Assembly (NCBI GenBank): GCA_013180625.2
Contig: SNVD02009763.1
Coordinates: 339,225 to 403,224, forward strand
Reading direction: 5' to 3'
Source: Boswellia sacra
Lineage: Eukaryota; Streptophyta; Magnoliopsida; Sapindales; Burseraceae
Length of the DNA stretch: 64,000 nucleotides
The stretch's first letter is position 1. The number at the start of each line of letters is the position of its first letter. Below are positions 47,641 to 58,858 of the stretch, in pieces. The position numbers and the translations under genes are program-made. Below the pieces are notes generated by a model. It saw nothing but the letters and a program-made list of their open reading frames with translations, had not been told where the DNA came from and made no database searches.

Positions 47641-47671
47641 GTTGTCATAGCCTATTTTTCTTGTAGTGAGC

Positions 47672-50600
47672 CTTCCAAGATTGGATCAGCTCCCCTGTAA
47701 CATAAGCATATCTTCGAAGTACCTTTTAGGTATCTAAGAATCCACTTAACTGCCTCCCAATGTTCTTTCCCTGGGTTGGAAAGAAATCTGCTCACAACTC
47801 CTACAGCATGAGTAATATCCGGCCTTGTACACACCATGACATACATTAAATTTCCTATAGCAGAAGAATAAGGCACTGACGCCATGTCCTCTATCTTTTT
47901 CTTGGATGAGGGACATGATCTCTTGCTCAACTTGAAATGATTAGCTAGTGGTACACTAACTGGCTTAGCACCATCCATGTTGAACCTTTGAATCACACGC
48001 TCAATATATTTCTCCTGAGACAGCTATAATTTCTTCTATTTCCTGTCTCGACGGATACGCATCCCCAAGATTTTCTAAGCTGGTCCCAAATCCTTCATAT
48101 CGAAGGTTTTTGATAGTTCATTCTTCAGCTGCTTTATTCTTGTTGCATCTTTTCCGACGATCAACATGTCGTCCACATATAACATAAGTGCAACAAAGTC
48201 TCTATTTGGAAGTTTTCAAAAGTATATGCATTGGTCTGCAGCGGTTCTTTTGTGCCTATGACTCACCATGAAAGAGTCAAACTTCTTGCCATTATCTTGG
48301 TGCTTGCTTAAGGCCATACAAGCTCTTTTTGAGCTTGCACACGAGGTGTCATTTTCCTTGAACCTCGAATTCTTCTGGCTGCTCCATATAGATTTCTTCA
48401 TGCAAGCCTCCATGAAGAAATGTTGTTTTTACATCCATCTGTTCAAGCTTCAAATCAAGACTTGCGGTCAATCCGAGGATGATGCGGATTGAGGACATTT
48501 TTACCACCGGTGAGAAGATTTCATCGAAGTCAATTCCTTTCTTCTGAAGGAATCCTTTTACCACTAACCGGGCTTTATGCTTCATCACCTTTCCTGTTCC
48601 ATCTTTTTTGAGCTTAAATACCCATTTGTTCCTTAGTGCCTTCTTTACTTCTGGGAGCTCGACCGGTTTATATGTTTTATTCTTCTCTAGAGAATTCATC
48701 TCATCTCGCATTACATGCAGCCAACATTCTTTGTCTGGATGAGATAAAGCTTCAGGAAAGATTTCTGGCTCCCTCTCATCAGTAAGCAGTGTATACTCTG
48801 ATTTCGGATATCTCCTCGACGGAATCCTACCTCGTTCAGATCATCGTAGTTGAGGTTCTTCATTTCCAAGAGGTACAGCAGCTTCTACAGGTGATTGTGG
48901 CTCCCCCGGCTTAGCAATCTCTTTATTTTCCTCCTCCTGATCTGCTTCTGGATCTTCTTCTTGTACCTCATCTCTTGTGGCATTTGGTGTTGAATTTGGA
49001 ACAATATCTGGGCACTGCTAGTGGGATTTGTAGATATTGTTGTCTTTTCAGCGTCTTGAAATGTTTGGTCTTCATGAAACACCATATCTCTACTTTGGAT
49101 GACTTTCTTTTCCTTCGAGTCCCATAATCTGTATCCGAATTCTTCATCTCCATAACCAATGAAGATACATGGAACAGTTCTTGCATCGAGCTTCTGTCTG
49201 AGCTCTTTGGATACATGTACGAAGGCTAAACAACCAAACACTTTTAAATGATTATAGGAGGGCTTTTTATTTGACCATACCTTTTCTGGAATCTCGAAAT
49301 TCAGTGGCACTGATGGTGATCTGTTGATTAGATAATAGGCTGTACGAACAGCCTCCCCCTAGAATGGCTTGGGCAACTTAGCCAATTTGAGCATACTCCT
49401 AACCCGTTCCATGATGGTTCGATTAATCCTCTCGGCCACTCCATTATGTTGTAGTGTGCGTAGGACCGTTCTTTCATGTCGAATGCCATATCTCCGACAG
49501 TAAGCATTGAACTCTCTGGAGGTATACTCGCCTCCATTATCTGATCGGAGGCATTTTAACTTCTTACCTGTTTCACGTTCTACCATGGTATGAAACTCCT
49601 TGAACTTCTCCAGAACTTCATCCTTCGTCTTGAGGAAGTACACCAACACCTTTCGAGATGCATCATCAATGAAGGTCAAGAAATACCTGTTATCGCCTAG
49701 GCTCTCCACTTCGAGAGGTCCGCATACATCACTGTATATTAGCTCTAACAACTTTGATTTCTTCACTGATGAGGAGCTGAATGACTCCCTCTGTTGTTTC
49801 CCGTACAAGCAATAGTCGCAAGAATAAGACGTTGCATTTTTGAAAATAGTGATCAACTTCTTCTTCTGAAGGATTGATAAACCCTTCTCACCCATGTGAC
49901 CGAGCCTTTTATGCCACAAATCCTAAGGTACCACATGTTCTGCTATATGAAGGCTCTCTTCGTTTATCTTTACATGGGCCCTGTAAAGATTATCATATAA
50001 TTTACCTTGAGCAACCACCATGACCCCTTTCCATATCTTCCATGTACCATTGGTGAAACAACTCTCATAGTCTTGCTGATCAAAGGCTTTTACCGAGAGC
50101 AAGTTGAGTTAAAGATCTGGCACATGACGAATGTCCTTCAATGTTATTTTGCATCCGACGTTCGTTTGGAATTGAACATCACCAATTCTCATGATTTTGA
50201 TGGTGCTATTGTTTCTCATCTTCACTATCCCAAAGTCTCCTGCTTTGTATATGGTAAAGATCTCTCTACAAGGAGTGACATGACAGGAAGCTGTTGTGTC
50301 TATAACCCATTCTACTCATTGATCTATCGTGTGGAAGCATGTCTCTTCTGCACAAATGGTTACATCTTCTACAACTGTGACTCGTGGTTCTTCGCAGCTT
50401 TGTGCTTGTAAACTCTCCTGGTTCTGTTTCCGTAGACTATGACAATTTTTCTTTATATGACCCTCTTTGCCACAGTGATAACATTTGTACGTGGGTCTTC
50501 GCCCATCTGATGACTTGCCACTTCTATCTGTTGACCTGCCTCTGCTTTTGCTTCTACCTCTTCTCTAGTCTTCACCTCGATACTGTCTTCCTCGATTCTC

Positions 50601-50815
50601 CATGATGTAGGCTTCATCTTGACTGGCGCCTGTATCTTTTCTTCTCGCCTCCTCATTCATCAAGGCATCCTTAACCATTTACAAGGTAAGTTTGCCTCTG
50701 GGTGTTGAATTACTAATGGAGACCACTAACGTCTTCCATGAATCTGGAAGGTGCTGAATTACTAATGGAGACCACTAACGTCTTCCATGAATCTGGAAGG
50801 GAACTGAGAAGTAGA
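47672..50815 (-). pseudogene. Copia 3 gag-pol up to the CACTA insertion
   Basis: From right to left: C-terminal gag (LPDSWKTLVVSISNS and NEEARRK, about 50800-50640); a CCHC knuckle (CYHCGKEGHIKKNC, about 50480); protease region with DTTASCHV, a degraded D-S/T-G-A-S motif (about 50310); integrase zinc region (LWHKRLGHMGEKGL, 49925); integrase core (YSDVCGPLEVESLGDNRYF, CLRSDNGGEYTSREF); integrase C-terminus (KVFGCLAFVHV, CIFIGYGDEEFGYRLW); reverse transcriptase (NKWVFKLKKDG, DVKTTFLHGGLHEEIYMEQP, and YVDDMLI-type residues near 48170); and the RNase H start (CTRPDITHAVGVVSRFL). Several stops and frame changes occur. The N-terminal gag is missing between the leader and LPDSW. Confidence 0.9.
50704..50802. 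repeat. 49-bp tandem duplication in Copia 3 gag
   Basis: Two nearly identical 49-bp units starting at the TTGAATTACTAATGG phrase. The period is not a multiple of three, so it shifts the gag frame. Confidence 0.9.
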
Positions 50816-51298
50816 AGGGAAATTTTAAGGACTAAACTAAAATTTTAGAAACTTGAGGGTGCATAATGTAATTACCTGGAATTACAGGGGCCAAACTGAG
50901 ATTTTTGAAAGATGTGATGATGTGGCATAGGTGGGACCCCTGTGATGATGTGTCTATGACATGGTCGACACGTGGATGATGCCGTGTATGATGACGTGGC
51001 TCTGCTGATTGGAGGATGACGTGTCAATGGCATGTGTCATTTTCAACCTTGGAACGCGCGTGTGGCGCGTGGGGCGAGTGACGCCGACTCGCAGTCCGGA
51101 TGCTCGGCGCGTGCGGCATCTCTGGTGGTCAGATTTGTCGTCGGAAAGTTGCAAAATTCTTCTGTCGATGTCACGAACACACTGAACACTTCAAATTTGA
51201 AATTTGAGTACTTTCTGAAAATTTGAAATTTTCAGAAACAGAGGGCAAATTTTCTCTGAATTTTTTCTCTTTGTTCTGACGTTCTAGGAGCTCAACAA

Positions 51299-51311
51299 GG
51301 CTCTGATACCA
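51299..51311 (-). other. Primer-binding site of Copia 3
   Basis: GGCTCTGATACCA on the plus strand is the complement of TGGTATCAGAGCC, two bases from the LTR end at 51314. Confidence 0.95.
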
Positions 51312-51313
51312 CT

Positions 51314-51680
51314 TGTTGGGGATGCGATGCACACTCAGAACAGATTTCTGAGAGAAAATTAACTTGTATTCACAAAGAAAATTGTATTACAAGATTTACA
51401 CAAAAAGTCTCCTAAAAAACTATCCTGGAGCTCCACTGGCTCTCTCACACTCTCAAAACTCTCTGATTATAATTCCTTAACTCTCTCTAGAGTTTCTATG
51501 ATACAAACTCGGGCAGAATTTGTCTCATATTTATAGAAAAATTCTGCATGCAATTTTCAAACAAGTTAGGTGGGTAGTTCACCTAACCCTCACCTTCCTT
51601 TGACATGGCAAGGATTTCTAAAAACTTTGCATGTCATGCATGAGCTCATCAGAGTTTCCAAAAGATGCATGAGCCCAGCA
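51314..51680 (-). repeat. 5' LTR of Copia 3 (only LTR present)
   Basis: On the minus strand it starts TGCTGGGCTCATGCATC at 51680 and ends TCCCCAACA at 51314. The left limit is fixed by the primer site. The right limit is fixed by comparison with DUF247 locus 3, whose coding sequence diverges exactly there. Confidence 0.88.
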
Positions 51681-52906
51681 ATCTTCAGGTCGATTTATAA
51701 GTAAAGCGAGGAAGTAGATATAGAAGCAGACCTCACTATATGAATCTGTAGAAATTTCATGAGCTATCAAGTTGAAGAACTTGAATGGTGTTGCATCGTT
51801 CACAACAATGACAGGGAGGTGCAAAGTTTCATGACTGAATTTAACTTCTGTCAAAGTACCTGTAATCTTAAGCGTCAACTTAACCCCCCCGCTTGTTTAA
51901 GGTCATCGACATTACGTACTGTGACCACATTCAAGCTGCGGTTCTGATGCAGTAGAATTTCATAAACTAACTTACGTATGATGTGGATTAGAATATGAAA
52001 TAGCATATACCTATGATTTTGAATGGCTTCGCAATTGTCCATTCCATCAGGACCATCATGCAGCTGGATCTTTCATTGTTTGCGTCGAATGTAAGGGCTT
52101 TCAGGAAAAGGTGGAGAAGATGACTGACGTCGCTCTCTAGTTTCAGGCCCGGGTTCTCCGCTGCAGGATGATTCCACGTCATACGACGGATGAAATGCTG
52201 GATTGATTCCTCTAGCTGCTTCCGTTCACCTGCTTTACTTGAGTAATCTACCAACCACTGGAGAAGTTGATAGGGAAGTTGGTTCGCCAACAACATTATA
52301 TCAATTTTAAATGTGAATTTGTCAGTGACAACTAGCAAAATTTCCAGTCCCTCGAACTCCCCAGACTTTGCATTTTACCCATAATTCACAACATAAATGA
52401 AATGCAGCAGCACACGCCCATCAATAAGAAACATCCATGCAATCTCTTCATCATTATAGTCCCGTGTTGCATCCACCTCATAGCAATTCCTTAATTCTTT
52501 AATCTCCATGTTAATCCTGCTGTATACACGTTCCTTGTTCATCTCGTGTTTTTTTATGAAAGTTGCAGCTAATTTGATCTTCATCTCTTCCGTCACCCTG
52601 AGATTTTGTCTTTTATGGTGGTAGGGACCAAGTGAAACTACACTTGGTTCAAAAAACTTGTTCAAATTTTGCTTCTTCCGTTAGCTTCTCTGGAGCCCTT
52701 GGTATCTTCGGTTTGTGATTGTTAGTTTCGTCTTGATGGATCAAGACATAATCCAAAAGTGAGAGCTTCTCCTCAATAGAAGGGCTCCGATTGCCTGGCA
52801 CTAAACGGCTCAATATGGTCTCCTCGATAATGTGGTGATCGCCTCCATTTGAGGCACTAGTTTGTCCCGCAGCATCATTTCCTGCTCCTGCTTGTACTTG
52901 AGCCAT
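51681..52906 (-). pseudogene. DUF247 gene, locus 2, degenerate and 3'-truncated
   Basis: Closest to locus 3 (54965-56473). ATG 52906 is followed by a nearly identical N-terminus (AGAGNDAAGQTSASNGGDHH). A frameshift near 52655 precedes FFEPSVVSLGPYHHK. A stop lies near 52376 after the VLLHFIYVVNYG segment. A changed hallmark DIMLLANQLPYQLL follows (glutamate of LENQ replaced by alanine). Another break is at about 51985 and a frame change at about 51880. The matching frame then runs to FLALLINRPED and ends at the Copia 3 LTR. About 100 C-terminal codons, including the membrane anchor, are missing. Not functional. Confidence 0.93.
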
Positions 52907-53216
52907 GCAAATCGTAGTTGCGTGTTTACAAACCCCAGATTATTGAAACTCCACCAATAGTACTCTTAATTTCTAAGAATTTGTTTGTTTGTAAGGATTT
53001 AATGGAATAAATAGAACACAAATATTCAAAGGAAACAGCTACACATCGAGAAAACAAATTATTTTTATGTTAGCCAACCTGGCTATTATTTTTTAAGAAA
53101 ACTGAAATAATTCACATATAATTAATGTTTGTATTGTAAAAAGCTAATATGTGCGTGATACATAGTTGCTATTTTGAATTACTAGACTCCAGCTATAATT
53201 ATAAATTACAAAACAC
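52907..53216 (-). promoter_or_regulatory. 5' flank of DUF247 locus 2
   Basis: Almost identical to 56474-56786 upstream of locus 3, starting directly above the ATG. A likely promoter region. The AATGGAATAAATAGAACAC word near 53005 is kept at position 1 and at 56567. Confidence 0.65.
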
Positions 53217-53560
53217 TGACCTCCTTCTTGTACGGGTCATGATGTCCCAAAGGTCTTTGTCAAATTGGAGAAATTTTCGAATATGACGATTGCATGTGCA
53301 TGTCATGGTATGTCATCTTTACTCACGAAATTATTTATGGTGTTACTTGAATTAATATAATTGTTCTCAGTCAGCCATATTAATTATATATATATCCTAG
53401 CCTCCTTCTTGTACGGGTCACGGTGTCCCAAAGGTCTTTGTTAATTGGAGCGATTTTGCAATATGACGATTGCATGTGCATGCCATGGTATGTGATCTCT
53501 ACCCAAGAAATTATTGTATGGTGTTACTTGAATTAATATAATTATTCTCAGTAAAATTAT
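53217..53560. repeat. ~180-bp repeat upstream of DUF247 locus 2, two copies
   Basis: Units start at about 53221 and 53401 with CCTCCTTCTTGTACGGGTCA, followed by GTCCCAAAGGTCTTTGT, ATATGACGATTGCATGTGCA and GGTGTTACTTGAATTAATAT. The same unit occurs five times upstream of locus 3. Confidence 0.92.
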
Positions 53561-54149
53561 TTAGATGCCATGTGGTTCAAAATGATATGTCATAATCCTA
53601 TATGTATATATATGTATTATACATACCGAAATGTAGCAATGAAGTCGCAAAGAAATTAAGAATTGATCATTCCTAGTATTGAACTTGATATATAACTAAA
53701 TGATATATATATATATAAAACGTGCAATAATCTTTAGAGTACTCTTTTTCTGACCAATAAGTCACCAACAAGAAACGCGAGTCTTCAATTCGATCACGGT
53801 GCAAAGTTGGGTTTCGGCCTCATAGGCCAGACTCGTAGACTTTAACCTAACCTCATGATCTAATAAAAAGTCAGCCTTTTAAGTCCCTCAATGTTGTTCA
53901 AAAATAATAATCTATTTTAAATATTATTATTGAGAAATGATCTTTTGACATATATTTTTAATATAAAATTTGATAGAAATTTATTATTAGTAATCTACAA
54001 AATCTAATGATTAAGATGATTGATGAGTTGGTAATATTAAATACAATTTTTTTTTTTACTTTCAATCTTTACCATTGGATTTGTTGAGGTTAGTCATAAA
54101 TTTGTTTCAATAAATTGTATAAAAAAATTTTCTAAAAATATCCTTTTCA

Positions 54150-54186
<37 letters not shown>

Positions 54187-54964
54187 GGATTGGATAAAAT
54201 TGGTGGGATATCTATGGTTAAAGCAACCATATTATTGATACAAATACTCACTTTCTTATAGAGAACAACTTTAATTACATACTTATAAGAGTTGTTCTAT
54301 TCAACCTCCACTAAAAAGGAATTAAGTGAAGCCTTACCTTATATTCTAAAACCAGCATAATAAATTTTCTTTATCAATAATATTGAAAAGTTACTTTTCA
54401 TTTAATATTTTGAAAGGAAGAAGTATGATGTAACGTAGCTTTAGAATAAATAACTTGACTATTTCATTTTCATCTTTGATTTTCTTGTTTAATTGGAATT
54501 TCTATTTTTAGGATGTCGAATATCATTAGAATTTGATTTATTCTATTTTCTTTTATCTAGTTCAATTATTTTAACAGCAAGTTATCTGATTAACTGAAAC
54601 GGCATAATTTACTAATCTTTAATTTCCCAAATTGTTGTCCATAATTTTCAATTAAAACATAATAAAATATATGTCTAAGAAAGATTAATCTGTCGGTACG
54701 CTCAATTTCAAAGAGAAGTAAATTTCCAGCAAGCATCACAGGAAATATATGATCTTTGTTCAACATTAATTCCACATGTTATAAATATAATTACAAGGAA
54801 TAATACTGAATATATATTAAAAACAAGTAATAGAAGTACATCCAACTATGTCCACGATTAAAGCTCATAACATTACATAAATGAAACGAAGAAATGGGGT
54901 ACCTTAGATCGATAGATTGGGGAGACAAGGAAATCCAGGTACAGGAGTTATTACATTAACATTT
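53561..54964. other. Spacer between DUF247 loci 2 and 3, no gene seen
   Basis: 53561-54310 matches 57666-58340 upstream of locus 3 (shared TCATGTGGTTCAAA, GAAGTCGCAAAGAAATTAA, CCTCATAGGCC and ACTCACTTTCTTATAGA words). 54290-54640 matches 11220-11700, and 54725-54964 matches the 3' flank of locus 1. A short (ATT)n run is at about 54155-54183. Confidence 0.7.
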
Positions 54965-56473
54965 TTACTCCTGATAACCCAAAACTGTGTACCAAGTCTG
55001 AATAAAACTCAGAACAAGTGCTGTGGTCACTCCAACCAAACCAATCACACTCCAAGGACTTTCGAAATATCTTCTTTTGAGTTGAGCCATCCACACATGG
55101 TACTTTCTGTTGTTGTAATACTCCTCGATTTCGTGTAAGGTAGTACGATATTTGTATTTAAAAGGCACCCTCAAGTCGTCAATGTTTCTTATGTCTCTGA
55201 AGAGTTGAACTACCTCTTCATCACTATCAAGGTAACTGTAGAGTATTCTTTTATCTCGTAGCTCTTGCACATCTTGGGGTCGATTTATAAGTAAAGCGAG
55301 GAAGAGAATATAGAAGCAGACCTCAGACTCACTATATGAATGTGTGCATATTTCATAAGCTATCAAGTTGAAGAACTTGAATGCTGTTGCCTCGTTCACA
55401 ACGATGACAGGAAGTTGTAAAGTTCCATGGCTGAATTTAACATCAATCAAGCTGCCAGTAGTATTAAGCTTCAAGTTAACTCCCGCTGCTTTTAGCTCCT
55501 CAATATTACGTAGGGTAGGCACCTCATTGACGGCATGCTTATGCGGTATAATGATATGAAGTACGTAACCCAAAATGCACATTGGAATATGAAATAGCAT
55601 ACCTATGGTTTTGAATGACTTGTCAATTATCCACTCCCTGACGCTGCCTTTTTTATTGGTTTCAACGAATGTGAGAGTTTTCCGGAAAAGGTCGAGAAGA
55701 TGACTGCTGCTTTCTAGTTTCAGGTCCGGGTTCTCCGCCGCTGGTTGATTCCAGGTCCTACGACGGATGAAATTTCGGATTGATTTCTTCAGATCCTCTT
55801 TTTCTTTACTGGAGCTTATTAAGGAATGGAGAACTTTATAGGGAAGTTGATTCTCCAACAACATTATATCAGTTTGAAATGTGAGTCTGTCAGCCCCAGC
55901 TAGTACTATTTCCAATCCCTTGAACATCCCCGTGCCCTCATCATATCCATATTTCGTAACATATATGAAATGCAGCACTACACACCCATCTATAAGAAAC
56001 ATCCATGCAAGCTCATCATCACTATAGTTTCGTGTTGCATCCGCCTCGTAGCAATTCCTCAATTCTTTAATCTCCATTTTAATCCTGCGGTATACATTTT
56101 CCTTGTTGACCTCGTGTTTTTTGATGAACATTGCAGCTAATCTGATCTTCGTCTCTTCCGTCACCTTGAGATTTTGTTTTTTATGGTGGTAGGGACCGAG
56201 TGAAACTACACTTGGTTCGAACAACTTATTCAAATTTTGCTTATCCCGTAGCTTCTCTGGAACCCTTGGTATCTTCGGTTTGTAATTTTTAGTTTGGTCT
56301 TGATGGATCAAGACATAATCCAAAAGTGAGAGCTTCTCCTCAATATTAGTGCTCCGATTGCCTGGCACTAAACGGCTCAATATGCTCTCCTCGATAATGT
56401 GGTGATCGCCTCCATTTGAGGCACTAGTTTGTCCGGCAGCATCATTTCCTGCTCCTGCTTGTACTCGGGCCAT
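54965..56473 (-). CDS. DUF247 (UPF0481) family protein, locus 3, intact
   Basis: An uninterrupted single-exon frame of 502 codons from ATG 56473, within the usual DUF247 size. A short variable Gly/Ala-rich N-terminus (1-40) precedes IPRVPEKL (68-75). The family phrase SVVSLGPYHH is at 88-97, AWMFLIDGCVVLHFI at 156-170, the hallmark DIMLLENQLPY at 202-212, FIRRRTWN at 235-242 and LRNIEELKAAGVNLK at 321-335. A strongly hydrophobic C-terminal segment (about 474-497, SPWSVIGLVGVTTALVL) is the usual membrane anchor. There is no signal peptide. The ATG choice is supported by the same start and flank at locus 2. DUF247 proteins are plant-specific; biochemical role unknown, with grass members acting in self-incompatibility. 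Expression and function here are inferred only from the intact frame. Confidence 0.96.
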   Translation of the reverse strand: MARVQAGAGNDAAGQTSASNGGDHHIIEESILSRLVPGNRSTNIEEKLSLLDYVLIHQDQTKNYKPKIPRVPEKLRDKQNLNKLFEPSVVSLGPYHHKKQNLKVTEETKIRLAAMFIKKHEVNKENVYRRIKMEIKELRNCYEADATRNYSDDELAWMFLIDGCVVLHFIYVTKYGYDEGTGMFKGLEIVLAGADRLTFQTDIMLLENQLPYKVLHSLISSSKEKEDLKKSIRNFIRRRTWNQPAAENPDLKLESSSHLLDLFRKTLTFVETNKKGSVREWIIDKSFKTIGMLFHIPMCILGYVLHIIIPHKHAVNEVPTLRNIEELKAAGVNLKLNTTGSLIDVKFSHGTLQLPVIVVNEATAFKFFNLIAYEICTHSYSESEVCFYILFLALLINRPQDVQELRDKRILYSYLDSDEEVVQLFRDIRNIDDLRVPFKYKYRTTLHEIEEYYNNRKYHVWMAQLKRRYFESPWSVIGLVGVTTALVLSFIQTWYTVLGYQE

Positions 56474-56786
56474 GGAAATCGTAGTTGCGTGTTTGCAAAC
56501 CCCAGATTATTGAAACTCCACCAATAGTACTCTTAATTTCTAAGAATTTGTTCGTTTGTAAGGATTTAATGGAATAAATAGAACACAAATATTCAAAGGA
56601 AACAGCTACATCGAGAAAACAAATTATTTTTATGTTAGCCAACCTGGCTATTATTTAAAAAAAAAAAAAACTGAAATAGTTCACATATAATTAATGTTCG
56701 TATTATAAAAAGCTAATATGCGCGTGATACATAGTTGCTATTTTGAATTACTAGACTCCAGCTATAATTATGTATTACAAAACACT
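56474..56786 (-). promoter_or_regulatory. 5' flank of DUF247 locus 3
   Basis: Conserved with 52907-53216 and, more weakly, with 1-130 and 22127-22250. It starts at the ATG and contains the AATAAATAGAACACA word (about 56574). The likely promoter. Confidence 0.65.
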
Positions 56787-57665
56787 CGCCTCCTTCTTGT
56801 ACGGATCATGATGTCCCAAAGGTCTTTGTTAATTTGGAGAAATTTTGCAATATGACGATTGCATGTGCATGTCATGATATGTAATCTCTACTCAATAAAT
56901 TATTTTATGGTGTTACTTGAAATTATATAATTGTTCCCAGTCAACCATATTAATTATATATATATATATAGCCTCCTTCTTGTACAGGTCATGGTGTCCC
57001 AGAGGTCTTTGTTAATTGGAGTAATTTTGCAATATGACGATTGCGTGTGCATGTCATGGTATATCATCTCTACTCAAGAAATTGTTTCATGATGTTACTT
57101 GAATTAATATAATTGCTCTCAGTCAACCATAATAATTATATATATACCTTAGCCCCCTTCTTGTACGGGTCATGGTGTCCAAAGGTCTTTGTTAACTGGA
57201 GTAATTTTGCAATATGACGATTGCGTGTGCATGTCATGGTATATCATCTCTACTCAAGAAATTGTTTTATGGTGTTACTTGAATTAATATAATTGCTCTC
57301 AGTCAACCATATTAATTATATATATACCCTAGCCTCTTTCTTGTACGGCTCATGGTGTCCCAAAGGTCTTTGTTAATTGGAGTAATTTTGCAATATGACG
57401 ATTGCGTGTGCATGTCATGGAGTATCATCTCTACTCAAGAAATTGTTTTATGGTGTTACTTGAATTAATATAATTGCTCTCAGTCAACCATATTAATTAT
57501 ATATATACCCTAGCCTCCTTCTTGTACGGGTCATGGTGTCCCAAAGGACTTTGTTAATTGGAGTAATTTTGCAATATGACGATTGCGTGTGCATGTCATG
57601 GTATATCATCTCTGCTCAAGAAATTGTTTTATGGTGTTACTTGAATTAATATAATTGTTCTTAGT
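56787..57665. repeat. ~181-bp repeat upstream of DUF247 locus 3, five copies
   Basis: Head-to-tail units start at about 56788, 56969, 57150, 57331 and 57511. Each runs GCCTCCTTCTTGTACGGGTC, GTCCCAAAGGTCTTTGTTAA, CAATATGACGATTGCGTGTG, CATGTCATGGTATATCATCT, TCTCAGTCAACCATATTAAT. The three central units are nearly identical; the outer two are more diverged. Non-coding. Confidence 0.95.
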
Positions 57666-58858
57666 AAAATAATATATATGTCATGTGGTTCAAAGATATA
57701 TGTCATAATGTTATATGTATTATACATAATGAAATTTAGAAATGAAGTCGCAAAGAAATTAAAGAATCGATCGTTCCTGCTATTGATCTTGATAAATAAC
57801 TTTTCTGACCAAGAAGTCCCTAGCAAGAAATGCGAGTCTTAATTCGATCAAGGTGCAAATTTGGATTGGGCCTCATAGGCCGGGCTCGTAGACCTTAACC
57901 TAAGCTCATGATCTAATAGAAATTTGGCCTTTTAAGTACCTCAATTTTATTCAAAAATAATAATCTGCTTCAAATATTATTATTGATAAGGGATCTTTTG
58001 ATATATATTTTTTAATATAAAATTAGATATAAATTTATTATTATTAATTTATAAAATTTAATGATTAAGATGATTGATGAGTTAACAATATTAAAAATAA
58101 CTTTTTTACTTTTAATCTTTACAATGGATTTGTTGAAATTGGTCATAAATTTGTGTTAATAAATTGTTTAAAAATTTTGTGATAAAATATCATGTTCAAT
58201 TATTATTATTATTATATGGATTGGTAAATTGGTAGGTCAGTATGGGTTAAAGCAACCATATTCTTAATACAAATACTCACTTTCTTATAGACAACAACTT
58301 TGATTACATACTTACAAGAGTAGTTCTATTCAACCCCCGTACATTAGCCCTCACTTTTAATTTTGTCTTATGGCAGTTTTACCCTAAAATAAAAGTACTA
58401 AATAGAACAAATAAATTCTTAATATAAATTCATACTACTTACCATATTATAAACCCTAATTCTCTTAAACACTAAAATCATTATTTTGAAATCCAATATT
58501 TTAAAATCTTGAACACCAAAGTTTTGTTTAATATATATTTTTCTCTAATTTGACGAATATTTATTATTTTTAAAGTCAAGAAATATATTTTTTTTAATTT
58601 TTCATATACATAATATTTTGATTGTTATTAGAATGAAGTTGCTGATTGGGCAATCTTTTCAGTTGAACCTTCCAACAATAATTCAATCATAACCTGGAAA
58701 CAGATTTCTAAATCGAAAAAGCAAGCAAAACAGCAAAACTTGAAATGAGACCAAAGATCCTATTGTCAAATTAAATAAATAAATAAGATATTTCTTAAGC
58801 TTTTAAACTACCAGTCATCTGGAAAAGCAGAGTAAGGAAGTCTTGATGCTTAAGACTC
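57666..58858. other. Spacer; left part duplicated with 53561-54310, rest without recognisable features
   Basis: 57666-58340 is the duplicated spacer. 58341-58858 is AT-rich and shows no gene, no LTR and no inverted repeat that I can support. Confidence 0.6.

Larger units (their letters stand above)
41159..47668 (-). mobile_element. CACTA (En/Spm) transposon, non-autonomous
   Basis: 6510 bp with CACTACAAGAAAAATGGGCTA at the left and the inverted TAGCCTATTTTTCTTGTAGTG at the right. It is flanked by the 3-bp duplication AGC (41156-41158, 47669-47671), all as expected for CACTA elements. Both subterminal regions hold dense GCAAC(A/G)(C/T)GC-type words in both orientations. Inside are a small remnant resembling the second (TNP1/TnpA-like) protein, a captured 185-codon ORF and a MITE. 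No TnpD-type transposase is visible. The strand given follows the internal ORFs. Confidence 0.95.
40775..51680 (-). mobile_element. Copia LTR retrotransposon 3, 3'-truncated and split by a CACTA element
   Basis: Reading right to left: LTR (51680-51314), tRNA-Met primer site, partial gag, zinc knuckle and protease, integrase, reverse transcriptase, and RNase H up to HIDIRYR and the following ~25 residues (to about 40775). There is no 3' LTR. The CACTA element 41159-47668 sits inside RNase H. Excluding it, the body is about 4.4 kb. Many stops and frameshifts are present. The right side joins DUF247 locus 2 and the left side joins block B. Confidence 0.9.

Noticed and set aside
50007..50605. Plus-strand ORFs of 134 and 73 residues
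   Set aside because: Antisense shadows of the Copia 3 protease and zinc-knuckle region read on the minus strand.
51618..51680. Extra C-terminal residues of DUF247 locus 2 (CWAHASFGN...)
   Set aside because: They are read-through into the Copia 3 LTR, since homology to locus 3 ends exactly at 51681.
56787..57665. Centromeric-type satellite (period about 180 bp)
   Set aside because: Only five copies, fixed position upstream of DUF247 genes, and one or two copies at paralogous sites; a gene-linked minisatellite fits better.
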